From: Streptomyces sp. AC1-42W
GTDB taxonomy: Bacteria > Actinomycetota > Actinomycetes > Streptomycetales > Streptomycetaceae
Reading direction: 5' to 3'
DNA length: 64,000 nt
Assembly (NCBI RefSeq): GCF_003248355.1
Contig: NZ_QKWY01000001.1
Coordinates: 3,864,001 to 3,928,000 of the forward strand
Shown here: positions 48,702 through 57,386 of the stretch, one piece after another
Layout of the letters: each line of letters opens with the position of its first letter
How positions within the stretch are numbered: the stretch's first letter is position 1
Program-made: the position numbers and the translations under genes
Notes under the pieces: generated by a model
What the model was told of the DNA's origin: nothing
The model's input: the letters and a program-made list of their open reading frames with translations, nothing else
The model's database searches: none

Positions 48702-49691
48702 ATGGCTGCGGGCGAGGGAACCGAGCACACCGGTAGCAATCTTGATGACCAGGTCTGGGGCGCGACGCGTGCCTGGGTCGAGAAGGGGCTCTCCGAGGCA
48801 GAACGCATCGAGGATGTCACGCGGTTACGTGGCGGCTGGACGTCGGAAATGCGCCGGCTGGACATCGGGGGGCCGGGCGGTCGGCGGTCGCTGGTCCTGC
48901 GGTCTTTCGTCAAGCCCTTCTACGTTCGCCACGCGGAGGGCCTGCTGATCCGCGAGGCAGCGGTTCTGCGCCGGCTCGGCAGCACGGACGTCCCTGCGGC
49001 CACCCTGGTGGCCGTGGACCCGACGGCACAGTACTGCGACCGTCCGTCCCTGCTGATGTCGATGCTGCCGGGGACCGTGCGCCTGGGCGAAGAGGGCGCC
49101 GAGCAGCGTGCCGAACTGCTCGCCCACCAGTTGCTACGCATCCACAGGCTGCCCGTGACCGCACAGGAACGGCCTCGCGCCTATCAGGCGTGGACCTCTC
49201 CCGAGCGGGTGCGCCCGCCCGCGGACACCGAGCGGCCCGAGCTGTGGCAACGGGCCGTGGATGTGATCCGCCGGGAGCCGCCGGACTACCGGGCCTGTTT
49301 CCTGCACCGGGACTTCCATCCCGGCAATGTCCTCTTCACCGGCGACGGCGACGGCGACGGGCTGCGGATCAGCGGCGTCGTCGACTGGGTGGAGACCTCG
49401 TGGGGACCGGCCGACCTGGACGTGGCCCATTGCTCGACAGCCCTCGCCCTCCTTCACGGGGTTTCCGCCGGCATGCGGTTCTCCGACCTCTACGTCGCGG
49501 CGGGAGGAACGCTGGCCGAGGACCACGCTTCTCATCTCTACTGGCGTCTGCTGGACGCCTTGGCCTTCGCTCCGGACGCGGAGAAGGTCGCCGTACCGTG
49601 GCGCGAGGTGGGCCGCACCGATCTGACCCCCGCCCTGCTGACCAGGCGTCTGGAGGGGTACCTCCAGGCACTTTTCGCCCGCTACGCCTGA
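48702..49691 (+). CDS. APH-family phosphotransferase
   Basis: A 329-residue kinase-fold protein. The catalytic loop is CFLHRDFHPGNVLF and the metal motif is GVVDWVETSWGP. 'FVKPFYVRHAEGLLIREAAV' holds the N-terminal lobe. The 'DFHPGNVL...VDW' form is typical of the broad APH/fructosamine-kinase-like group of Streptomyces that phosphorylate sugars or antibiotics. Start ATG 48702 or GTG 48660. It is not part of an obvious cluster; substrate unknown. Confidence 0.85.
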   Translation: MAAGEGTEHTGSNLDDQVWGATRAWVEKGLSEAERIEDVTRLRGGWTSEMRRLDIGGPGGRRSLVLRSFVKPFYVRHAEGLLIREAAVLRRLGSTDVPAATLVAVDPTAQYCDRPSLLMSMLPGTVRLGEEGAEQRAELLAHQLLRIHRLPVTAQERPRAYQAWTSPERVRPPADTERPELWQRAVDVIRREPPDYRACFLHRDFHPGNVLFTGDGDGDGLRISGVVDWVETSWGPADLDVAHCSTALALLHGVSAGMRFSDLYVAAGGTLAEDHASHLYWRLLDALAFAPDAEKVAVPWREVGRTDLTPALLTRRLEGYLQALFARYA

Positions 49692-49784
49692 AGCCCGATC
49701 GGCTGCCCGCAGCCAGGAACACGGGACAGCCGTACACCCAGTCGTTCGGGCCGTCCAGCGACCGACACAATCAGGCAAGGATCA

Positions 49785-51875
49785 GTGCCTCAGCGGTGCC
49801 CTCACGGACCTGGCGGCGAGAAGCCGAAGGCGGGTCTCGTGGGTTGTGTCAGCCCCCTGAAAGGTACTCCGTTGGCACAGCACAAGCAGCACCCGGACCG
49901 GACCACCGAGTCCCGAGCCTCCCAAGCCCGTAAACCCGAGCTCATGGACGCGACCCGGCTCCTCGCGCTCCAGAGCACCTCGGGCAACGCCGCCGTCGTG
50001 CAAATGCTGCGGCTCTCCGGCTACCCCTATGCCCAGTCGCCCTCCGTCCAGCGCACGGGCCAGGCTCAGGAGCAGCATGCCCACGGGGCTGATTGCGGCC
50101 ATCAGCACAGCGTCCCCGGTGGGCCCGCGGTCCAGCGTTCAGCCGTCCACGCCGTACTGCGCAGCGGCGGCAGCCCCCTGGGCTCCGCAATACGCAGCGA
50201 GATGGAGGCCCGGCTCGGCGCCGACTTCTCCGACGTCCGTATCCACACCGACAGCGCCGCGCGGGCATCCGCGGCCGAAGTCGGCGCCCGCGCCTACACC
50301 AGCGGCAGCCACGTCGTCATCGGCGAAGGCGGGGCGGACAAACACACCCTCGCCCACGAACTCACCCATGTCATCCAGCAGCGCTCCGGACCGGTCGCCG
50401 GCACGACCAACGGCGCGGGGCTGAAAGTGAGCGACCCGAACGACCGATTCGAGCGGGAGGCGGAAGCGAACGCGCACCGGGTCCTGGCGGGGCCGGTGCC
50501 GACGGCGCAAGGACGCGAAGACGGCTCGGCGTCACCGCGGCAGGCGGCGCAGGCGCCGGTCCAGCGGGCGACCGGGCCGACGCCCGCCGGTGCGCCGACC
50601 GTCCAGCGCGCGGTCACCCACGATCACCCGATCGTGAACTCGGACCACCGGGCGCAGTCGGTGGAGGTGCACAACATCGCGGGGAAGCCCCTGGGCCCGA
50701 GCGCGAACCAGCCGACGGTCGACACATTCGGCTGGCAGGAGCTGCGACAGGCCGGGCACACGCTGGGGAACCGCATCCCCGGGGTGCAGAACTCGCACTA
50801 CAACGCCGTGCGCATGCACTTGTGGAACGGGCGGCTCGGCGGGCCCGGGGACAAGACGTACAACCTCGCCCCCGGGCCGGCGGTCGTCAACAGTTCCATG
50901 TCGGCCGGCCCGGAGATGAGCGCGAAGAACGCGGTCGAGCAGGGCGAGACGATCTGGCTGCACACCTGGGTGCAGTACCGGAACAGTTCGAACGTCGCGA
51001 ACGACTTCGCCTCCGTCATCCCCAGCGACATGTGGATGGAATGGGGCCTCATGCAGAACTCGACGACCCCCGGGCCGCGGAAAGAGCAGTGGCACGAACG
51101 GATCGACCAGCCCGCCGGTGCGCTCACCCCCGCGCAACAGCAGGTACTGCAGAATGTGGCGACCCCGGCGGCCCTGGACGCACTGCTCAAACCCGTTGGC
51201 CAGCCGCATGCCAGCAAGCAGGAACAGGCTCAGGCCTACGAGCTTGTCCCGGCAGCCCTGAAGCCGCACATGCTGATCAACTATCCCAGCATCTACCAGA
51301 GCTTCGACACGGCGGCCCGGGCGAGTGTGCTCTGCCAACTCGCGCCGGTCGACGTTCTCCAATTGGCGAACCACCATGGATACTTGACCGCTCCGCGCGA
51401 CTTCGCGGAGATGATCATGTCTCCGCTCTACTCCGTCCCGACGCAACCGCACCTGCAGGCAATCATGCGCCTGGTTCCCCGACAGGACTGGGACACCGTC
51501 GTCCTGGCGGCCGGTTCGGACTGCCTGGCCCATCTCGGTGACATCGGCCTGGAACTCGCCCGCACCAACATGCAGATTTTCAAGCTCTGTGATCCTCTGC
51601 AAAGGATCGAGGCCATGGACGGCATGGATGCCGCCGGATTCCAGGGCTTGTTCGCCGACCAGAACCGGAGCCGATACATCGATGAATGGGCCATGCAGCG
51701 GGGCGGCCCGACTGCCGGCGAGCGCGAGGTATTCGTCCGCGCGAGGCGCGACGCGAACCAGCTGACTCCGGCCATGTACACCAGCTACTGCAAATTCATC
51801 AGCCCCGGACTGCGGGAAGAGGAGCGAGCACGGGGCGTGGCCGCCGGCACCATTCGCACCAGCGGCCGCCGATAG
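49785..51875 (+). CDS. DUF4157 (eCIS core domain) protein, probable secreted/injected effector
   Basis: A protein of up to 696 residues. Residues 125-210 hold the DUF4157 domain: 'IRSEMEARLGADFSDVRIHT', DSAARASAAEVGARAYTSG and the HExxH motif in KHTLAHELTHVIQQRSG. A middle region (about 290-400) has a 'GHTLGNRIPG...YNLAPGPAVVNSSMS' pattern loosely like non-specific nuclease domains, and the C-terminal 300 residues are unknown. DUF4157 proteins are linked to extracellular contractile injection systems and polymorphic toxins. A SUKH-type gene follows. The start is uncertain: GTG 49785, or TTG 49872 (which has GAAAGG upstream and gives MAQHKQHPDRTTES). Confidence 0.85.
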   Translation: MPQRCPHGPGGEKPKAGLVGCVSPLKGTPLAQHKQHPDRTTESRASQARKPELMDATRLLALQSTSGNAAVVQMLRLSGYPYAQSPSVQRTGQAQEQHAHGADCGHQHSVPGGPAVQRSAVHAVLRSGGSPLGSAIRSEMEARLGADFSDVRIHTDSAARASAAEVGARAYTSGSHVVIGEGGADKHTLAHELTHVIQQRSGPVAGTTNGAGLKVSDPNDRFEREAEANAHRVLAGPVPTAQGREDGSASPRQAAQAPVQRATGPTPAGAPTVQRAVTHDHPIVNSDHRAQSVEVHNIAGKPLGPSANQPTVDTFGWQELRQAGHTLGNRIPGVQNSHYNAVRMHLWNGRLGGPGDKTYNLAPGPAVVNSSMSAGPEMSAKNAVEQGETIWLHTWVQYRNSSNVANDFASVIPSDMWMEWGLMQNSTTPGPRKEQWHERIDQPAGALTPAQQQVLQNVATPAALDALLKPVGQPHASKQEQAQAYELVPAALKPHMLINYPSIYQSFDTAARASVLCQLAPVDVLQLANHHGYLTAPRDFAEMIMSPLYSVPTQPHLQAIMRLVPRQDWDTVVLAAGSDCLAHLGDIGLELARTNMQIFKLCDPLQRIEAMDGMDAAGFQGLFADQNRSRYIDEWAMQRGGPTAGEREVFVRARRDANQLTPAMYTSYCKFISPGLREEERARGVAAGTIRTSGRR

Positions 51876-51904
51876 GCAACACTGAACGAAGGAGGTGGTT
51901 TCCG

Positions 51905-52534
51905 ATGGCCGGAGCAGGATACCGGGAGCGGTTCCACACCATGCTCGACGGATTGCGGGAACACCCGCGCATCGAGGTCAGATACACGAGCCTCGCCGAC
52001 CCGGCCACCGAGGCGGACCTCCAAGCGGCGGCCACCGCCTGCGGCGGCTCGCTCCCGCCGGACCTGGCACGGTTCTACGCGGAGATGGACGGCTGCTACC
52101 TGGAATGGGCGCACACCCTGAATCCGGACGGGCCACGCGGGGACCGCGACACGGGGACCATCAGCATCCAGCCCATCGGCGAAGTGTTCCTGCAGGGCCC
52201 CGCGCGCGGCTTCCTCGACGCCGACCCCCGGTTCCGGCACGTCCTCCCCTTCGACATCTTCGTGCCCGAGTCCTGCGGCGCCCTCATGAGGGAGCCGGAC
52301 GGGTCCGTACCCGACGAGACGTATCTGCACATCTTCGGCGAAGGGAGCCTCCGCACCGGATACGGCTTCGCGGCATACCTCGACCGTGCCTTCGCCGCAC
52401 GCGGCTGCTGGTCATGGGTCAGCTCGCTGTGCGCCGAGAACCAGGACGACGACGAGGTGGCCGCCTTCCGCCACACCCTGGAAACCCTGTTCCCCGACGT
52501 CGACCTGTCGATGTTCCGGCCCGGCCCAGCCTGA
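51905..52534 (+). CDS. SMI1/KNR4 (SUKH) family protein, likely immunity
   Basis: A 209-residue acidic protein. 'LADPATEADLQAAATACGGS' with 'LPPDLARFYAEMDGCYLEWA' is the SUKH N-terminal pattern (E...P..l..fy...nG), and 'VLPFDIFVPESCGALMRE' with 'YLHIFGEGSLRTGYGFAAYL' completes the fold. SUKH proteins are frequent immunity proteins of contact-dependent toxins. AAGGAGGTGG precedes the ATG, and the gene lies 29 bp after the DUF4157 gene, so the pair probably is effector plus immunity. Confidence 0.87.
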   Translation: MAGAGYRERFHTMLDGLREHPRIEVRYTSLADPATEADLQAAATACGGSLPPDLARFYAEMDGCYLEWAHTLNPDGPRGDRDTGTISIQPIGEVFLQGPARGFLDADPRFRHVLPFDIFVPESCGALMREPDGSVPDETYLHIFGEGSLRTGYGFAAYLDRAFAARGCWSWVSSLCAENQDDDEVAAFRHTLETLFPDVDLSMFRPGPA

Positions 52535-52590
52535 GATCGGCGCCTGAGATCGGCTCTCTCCGTACGGTGCGGGGCCCGGCCGGCGACTTC

Positions 52591-53826
52591 CTACTCCGCC
52601 GGGGGCAGCGGGAGGGGTGTGAACATCTCCGGTTCCTGGTCCGGGGTCAGGGCGGTCGGGCCGTAGAGCCAGTCGGTGAAGGAGTAGTCGTAGGTGTCGC
52701 GGGCGCGCAGCAGGACGTTGCGCCGCTCGCGGTCGGCACCGTCGAGATGCCACAGCTCGCCCCACGCCCGGGACGTGGTCAGCACCCGGCGGCAGTGTTC
52801 GGGGCGTACGGCCTCGTACGCGGCCAGCGCGGCGTTCCAGTCGACCGTGCCGTCGGCTGCCCGGTTGCGGGCCACGTGCTCGCCCAGCACCCAGCCGTCC
52901 TCGATGGCCATGATCGCGCCCTGGGCGATGTACTGGAGCGGCGGGTGCGCGGAGTCGCCGAGCAGGGCGATCCGGCCGTGGACCCACTTCATCAGCGGGT
53001 CGCGGTCGAACATCCGCCACCACTTGTCACGCCACATGAACGGCAGCCCGTCCCGGACGAAGTCGCACGTCTCGGCGAAGGCGGCGTCCAGTTCGTCGGG
53101 CGTGCCCCAGTCGTCCTGCCCGGCCAGCGCCTTGGGCGACTCGAAGACGGCGACCTGGTTGAGCAGTTCGCCGCCGCGCAGCCCGTAGTGGACGAAGTGG
53201 CAGCGTGGGCCGACGTACACGACGACCTCGCCCAGGTCGGCGGCCCGCACGCGCGGCTGCTCGGCCGGGACGGTGCCGCGGTAGGCCACGTACGCGGAGG
53301 AGACGGGCCGGTCGTCGACGAACAGCTTGCGGGCGACGGAGTGCAGGCCATCGGCGGCGATCACCGTGCCGGCCTCGTGGGTCGCGCCGGAGGCGAGGGT
53401 CACGCGGGCGCCGTCCGGAGTGTTCTCGTACGAGGTGACGTGGGCGTCGTTGATCAGCTCGACCCCGGCGCGTTCGCAGGCGCGCAGGAGCAGGCCGTGC
53501 AGATCGCTGCGGTGGATGACGAGGTAGGGGTAGCCGTAGCGCTTCTCCAGGTGGCGCAGGTCGAGGCGGGTCAGCTCGTCGCCGTCGACGGCGTCGCGCA
53601 TGACCATCGCGTCCGGGACGACGCCGAGGGTCACGGCCTCGTCCAGGAGGTCGTAGTCGTCGAGGATGCGGGTGCAGTTGGGGGCGAGCTGGATACCGGC
53701 GCCGACCTCGCCGAAGGCGGGGGCGCTCTCCAGCAGGCGGACGGCGAGGCCCTGGCGGGACAGCGAGAACGCCGCGCTCAGGCCGCCGAGGCCGCCGCCG
53801 ACGACGAGCACATCGGGTTGGGACAT
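52591..53826 (-). CDS. 3-hydroxybenzoate 6-hydroxylase-type FAD monooxygenase
   Basis: A 411-residue group A flavin monooxygenase. The FAD site is 'VLVVGGGLGGLSAAFSLSRQ', the NADH/FAD contact region contains RSDLHGLL, and the second FAD motif is 'RIALLGDSAHPPLQYIAQGA'. It hydroxylates 3-hydroxybenzoate to gentisate with NADH and O2; salicylate 5-hydroxylase-like or other ring specificities are possible, but its place after the gentisate genes supports this call. Last gene of the operon, 14 bp after the isomerase gene. Confidence 0.87.
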   Translation of the reverse strand: MSQPDVLVVGGGLGGLSAAFSLSRQGLAVRLLESAPAFGEVGAGIQLAPNCTRILDDYDLLDEAVTLGVVPDAMVMRDAVDGDELTRLDLRHLEKRYGYPYLVIHRSDLHGLLLRACERAGVELINDAHVTSYENTPDGARVTLASGATHEAGTVIAADGLHSVARKLFVDDRPVSSAYVAYRGTVPAEQPRVRAADLGEVVVYVGPRCHFVHYGLRGGELLNQVAVFESPKALAGQDDWGTPDELDAAFAETCDFVRDGLPFMWRDKWWRMFDRDPLMKWVHGRIALLGDSAHPPLQYIAQGAIMAIEDGWVLGEHVARNRAADGTVDWNAALAAYEAVRPEHCRRVLTTSRAWGELWHLDGADRERRNVLLRARDTYDYSFTDWLYGPTALTPDQEPEMFTPLPLPPAE

Positions 53827-53840
53827 GGGGTGTACCTCTC

Positions 53841-54479
53841 TCAGAGCCAGGGGCCGAGTTCGGGGGCGCCGGTGAGCGCGTGGGGGCGGCCGGTGAGCCA
53901 GGCGGCGACCTCGGGAAGAGGGCCCGCGGGCAGTTCGGGCAGTTCGCGCCGGGCGCGGACCTCGTCCACGAGCGCGGCCAGGAAACCCTTCGGCAGGTCG
54001 GCGAAGGTGACGACACCGGTACCGAGGTCGACGGCGTGGACGCACACCTCACGGGCGCGCATCCAGGGCAGCTCGGTGGCGGGGACGGTGCGACCCTGCG
54101 CGGTGACGACCGCGCGCCGCCACTGCTCCTCGGTGAGCCCGTCCAGGCCCGCCGCCAGCCTCTGCGCGGAGGCCGTCAGCCAGGAGCGCAGTTCGTCGCC
54201 CGTCATGCCGGCGCCCTTCGCGATGCCGGCGGCGCGCTCTTCGGCGGAGGCGTACATGGGGGTCTCCTCGCCGGTCGCCGCCCAGTGGACCAGGTTGCCC
54301 AGGGCATCGGCGTTGGCGGCGGTGTGCGCCACGATGTGCTTGCGCGTCCAGTCCGGCAGCAGGCCGGGGGCGGCGAAGGCGGCCTCGTCGAGGCCGGCGA
54401 CGGCGTCGAGCATCAACTCCGTGCCGGTACGGGCCCAGGCGCGCGCTTCCGCGAGGGTCCGGGCAGTGGTGGCGCTCAT
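53841..54479 (-). CDS. Mycothiol-dependent maleylpyruvate isomerase
   Basis: A 212-residue DinB-fold protein. Metal-binding residues are visible: His in WTRKHIVAHTAANADALGN and the Glu/His pair in MRAREVCVHAVDL, the MDMPI pattern. It converts maleylpyruvate to fumarylpyruvate using mycothiol, the actinobacterial thiol. The start overlaps the fumarylpyruvate hydrolase stop (ATGA). It fills the step between gentisate dioxygenase and the hydrolase. Confidence 0.9.
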   Translation of the reverse strand: MSATTARTLAEARAWARTGTELMLDAVAGLDEAAFAAPGLLPDWTRKHIVAHTAANADALGNLVHWAATGEETPMYASAEERAAGIAKGAGMTGDELRSWLTASAQRLAAGLDGLTEEQWRRAVVTAQGRTVPATELPWMRAREVCVHAVDLGTGVVTFADLPKGFLAALVDEVRARRELPELPAGPLPEVAAWLTGRPHALTGAPELGPWL

Positions 54480-55303
54480 CCGCCGACCACCTTGTTGGCG
54501 CAGGCGCCCAGCCCCGCGATCTCGGTGACCACGGACTGGCCGGGCAGCAGGAAGACCTTCGGGTCGCGGGCGTTGCCGACCCCGGCCGGGGTGCCGGTGG
54601 CGATGATGTCGCCGGGCCGCAGGGTGATGACGGTGGAGATGTAGCGCACCAGGAACACCGGGTCGAACAGCAGCGTGCCGGTGTCGTCCTGCTGCATGAC
54701 CTCGCCGCCGACGACCGTCTTCACCGCGAGGGCGGGGCGGACACCGCCGACCTCGTCCGGGGTGACGACGTAGGGGCCGACCGGGGTGGACGCCTCCCAG
54801 ATCTTGCCCTGGGTCCACTCGATGGTGCGGAACTGCCAGTCGCGGGCCGAGACGTCGTTCATGACGGTGAAGCCGGCGATGGCGTCGGCGGCCTGCCGCT
54901 CGTCGGCGCGGCGGACCTGCTTCCCGATCACGACGGCCAACTCGACCTCCCAGTCGAGCGCGTCGGTCTCGGGCGGCTTGACGATGTCGTCGTACGCGCC
55001 GATCAGGGTGTCCGCGAACTTCGGGAACAGGGTCGGGTACTCGGGCAGGTCCCGGCCCATCTCCTTGATGTGGTTGGTGTAGTTGTGGCCGACGCAGACG
55101 ACCTTGGAGGGGTTCGGGACGACCGGCGCGAAGTCGGCGCCGTCCACCGGGTAGCTGGTGCCGGACGCGGCGGCGGCCTTCTCCCGCCAGCCGTCCTCGG
55201 CGAACAACCCGCCCAGGTCGGTGTGGCCGAGGTCGACGAGGGTGTCGCCGTCGAGGCGGACGGCCCTGGTGCCGTCGGCGGTGCGGAGGGTGGCGAGCTT
55301 CAT
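54476..55303 (-). CDS. Fumarylpyruvate hydrolase (FAH family)
   Basis: A 275-residue fumarylacetoacetase-like enzyme. The catalytic and metal-binding elements include 'CVGHNYTNHIKEMGRDLPEY', the E-x-E metal site DWEVELAVVIGK, and NDVSARDWQFRTIEW with 'GDIIATGTPAGVGNARDPKV' at the C-terminus. It cleaves fumarylpyruvate to fumarate and pyruvate. It lies two bases after the dioxygenase stop and overlaps the isomerase start, so translation is tightly coupled. Confidence 0.9.
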   Translation of the reverse strand: MKLATLRTADGTRAVRLDGDTLVDLGHTDLGGLFAEDGWREKAAAASGTSYPVDGADFAPVVPNPSKVVCVGHNYTNHIKEMGRDLPEYPTLFPKFADTLIGAYDDIVKPPETDALDWEVELAVVIGKQVRRADERQAADAIAGFTVMNDVSARDWQFRTIEWTQGKIWEASTPVGPYVVTPDEVGGVRPALAVKTVVGGEVMQQDDTGTLLFDPVFLVRYISTVITLRPGDIIATGTPAGVGNARDPKVFLLPGQSVVTEIAGLGACANKVVGG

Positions 55304-55305
55304 GG

Positions 55306-56484
55306 TCAGGCGTCCTTCCGGGTGCGGTGGAGCTTGAGCGCCTCGAAGACGGGCGCGTCGGAGAAACGGAACAGATCGAGGGCGCCGGAGTCGGAGTCGG
55401 TGTCGCCCGCCTCGGACTTCGCGGAGAACGGCTCCCAGGACGGCACGACGAAGAGGTCGCCGCGGGTGACGCTCCAGGACCGCGACCCCACGGTCACCGT
55501 GCCGGAGCCGTCGAAGACCTGGTAGACGGACGAGCCGGTCTCGCGCACCGGCGCGGTCTCGGCGCCGCGTGCGACCCGGTGGAACTCGGCGCGGATGGTC
55601 GGCAGGACGTCCGAGCCGTCGTGCGGGTTGGTGTAGCGCACCGCGGCGTGGCCGGGCTCCACGGTGCCGCCGAAGCCCTCCCTCTCCAGCAGCAGCTGGT
55701 CGCGCAGGGCCGCGTCGGTGTACTGCCACTTGTAGGACAGCAGCGGGCTGCCCGGCGTGACGGGCGCGGCCGACACCGGACGCAGCCCGGGGTGGCCCCA
55801 CAGCCGCTCGGAGCGGGACCGGTCGGGCGTGATCCGCTCGGCGTCACCGATCTCCTCGCGGCCGAACTCGAAGAACTGCGCCTCGGTGATGTACTGGAAC
55901 GGGATGTCCAGGCCGTCGATCCAGGCCATCGGCTCGGCGGTGGCGTTGTGGTGGGCGTGCCAGTTCCAGCCGGCCTGCGGCAGGAAGTCACCGCGGTTCA
56001 TCGGCACCGGGTCGCCGCCGACGACCGTCCAGACCCCGGAGCCCTCCACGACGAAGCGGAAGGCGTGCTGGGTGTGGCGGTGCTCGGGGGCGTCCTCGCC
56101 GGGCATGAGGTACTGGATCGCCGCCCACAGCGTCGGCGTGGCGAAGGGACGCCCGTCGAGGGAGGGGTTGGCCAGGGCGATGGCCCGGCGCTCACCGCCG
56201 CGACCCACCGGGACCAGGTCACCGGCCTGCGCGGCGAGCTCCCGCAGTTTGGTCCAGCGCCAGCGGTGCGGGACGGCGCGTGAGCGCGGGTGGGCCGGCA
56301 TCAGGTCACCGATCTCGGTCCACAGCGGGACGAGCAGTTCCTGCTCGAAGCCGCGGTACAGCTCCTGGAGCGCCGGGGTGACCTCGGGCTGTCCCTCGGT
56401 GTCGACGACGTGGAGCCGCACCGGGGAGCCCTCGGCGATGTCTGGGGGAGAAGAGGACTCAGTCACAGCCTCAGCCTGCGCCAT
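55306..56484 (-). CDS. Gentisate 1,2-dioxygenase
   Basis: A 392-residue bicupin. The N-terminal cupin carries the iron-binding His set in PEHRHTQHAFRFVVEGSG and NWHAHHNATAEP; the C-terminal cupin has 'VYQVFDGSGTVTVGSRSWSV' with TRGDLFVVPSWEPFS. It opens gentisate between C1 and C2 to maleylpyruvate. First gene of the operon, divergent from IclR with a palindrome in between. ATG 56484 has no strong ribosome site; a GTG slightly downstream (MTESSSPPD) is an alternative. Confidence 0.92.
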   Translation of the reverse strand: MAQAEAVTESSSPPDIAEGSPVRLHVVDTEGQPEVTPALQELYRGFEQELLVPLWTEIGDLMPAHPRSRAVPHRWRWTKLRELAAQAGDLVPVGRGGERRAIALANPSLDGRPFATPTLWAAIQYLMPGEDAPEHRHTQHAFRFVVEGSGVWTVVGGDPVPMNRGDFLPQAGWNWHAHHNATAEPMAWIDGLDIPFQYITEAQFFEFGREEIGDAERITPDRSRSERLWGHPGLRPVSAAPVTPGSPLLSYKWQYTDAALRDQLLLEREGFGGTVEPGHAAVRYTNPHDGSDVLPTIRAEFHRVARGAETAPVRETGSSVYQVFDGSGTVTVGSRSWSVTRGDLFVVPSWEPFSAKSEAGDTDSDSGALDLFRFSDAPVFEALKLHRTRKDA

Positions 56485-56503
56485 GTCTGCTGAGAGAACA
56501 TGT

Positions 56504-56524
56504 AGATTCTGCCCTACAGAATCT
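56504..56524. promoter_or_regulatory. Palindrome between gentisate operon and IclR gene
   Basis: AGATTCTG-CCCTA-CAGAATCT, perfect 8-bp arms with a 5-base centre, 20 bp upstream of the dioxygenase ATG and directly before the GGAGGA of iclR. A position like this suits an IclR operator controlling both genes. Confidence 0.75.
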
Positions 56525-56533
56525 GGAGGAGCC

Positions 56534-57328
56534 GTGGACAAGCCGCTGAAGACGCCCCCGCCCTATCCGATCGCCAGCGTGGACCACGCCCTGCGCGCCG
56601 CGACCATCCTGCAACTGGAAGGCGGCGCGACCGTGGCACAGCTCGCCGAACGCCTCCAGGTCGCCCGGTCGACGGCCCACCGCATCCTGGCCATGCTCGT
56701 CTACCGGGACTTCGCCGTGCAGGGCGAGGACCGCGTCTACCGCGCGGGACCGGTACTGGAACTGGCCAGCCACTCGCAGTCGCTGGTGTCCCGATTGCGC
56801 ACGGTGGGCCTCCCGCATCTGCGCCGCCTCGTCGATCTGCTCGACGAGACGGCCCACCTGATCGTGCGCACCGGCGAGACCGTGCGGTTCATCGCCGGCG
56901 TCGAGTGCCGCCAGGCCCTCCGGGTCGGGTCACGGGAGGGAATGGTCTTCCCCGCGCACCGCACCACGGCCGGCCTCCTGCTGCTCGCCGAACTGACCGA
57001 CGAGGAATTGACGGCGGTTTACGGCTCCGAGGGTGAACGCGACCACCCGGCGGACCGCCCGGACCCGGAACAACTGCGCAAGGATCTGGAACGCCTGCGC
57101 CGCAACGGCTTCGCCGTCAACCGGGAACGCTCCGAACGCGGGCTCGTCGCCGTCGGCGTCCCGGTGCACGGCCCGGACGGCACCGCGCTGGCCGGCCTCT
57201 CCGTCTCGATGCCGAGCGTGCGCTACGACCCGCAGCACCTGCGCTCCCTGGTCACCACCCTGGAGGCCGCGGCGCACGCCGTCGAGAGAGAGCTCGCCGA
57301 TCCGCCCCCGGGCCCCGCGCACGCCTGA
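56534..57328 (+). CDS. IclR-family regulator of the gentisate operon
   Basis: A 264-residue IclR protein. The winged helix is 'GGATVAQLAERLQVARSTAH' with RILAMLVYRDFAVQ; the effector-binding GAF-like domain follows ('LIVRTGETVRFIAGVECRQA', 'HRTTAGLLLLAEL', 'GVPVHGPDGTALAGLSVSMP'). GTG 56534 follows GGAGGA. It is divergent from the gentisate genes and convergent with the phenylpropionate operon, so the gentisate genes are its likely target, with gentisate or 3-hydroxybenzoate as effector. Confidence 0.92.
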   Translation: MDKPLKTPPPYPIASVDHALRAATILQLEGGATVAQLAERLQVARSTAHRILAMLVYRDFAVQGEDRVYRAGPVLELASHSQSLVSRLRTVGLPHLRRLVDLLDETAHLIVRTGETVRFIAGVECRQALRVGSREGMVFPAHRTTAGLLLLAELTDEELTAVYGSEGERDHPADRPDPEQLRKDLERLRRNGFAVNRERSERGLVAVGVPVHGPDGTALAGLSVSMPSVRYDPQHLRSLVTTLEAAAHAVERELADPPPGPAHA

Positions 57329-57386
57329 CCCGCAGAACGGGCGCCGGGGTTCGAGGGGGCGTACGAGAGTGCCGCGTCGAGCACCC

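Noticed and set aside
49785..51875. Calling the DUF4157 protein a metalloprotease toxin
   Set aside because: HExxH is part of the DUF4157 domain itself and does not prove protease activity; the C-terminal domain is unknown.
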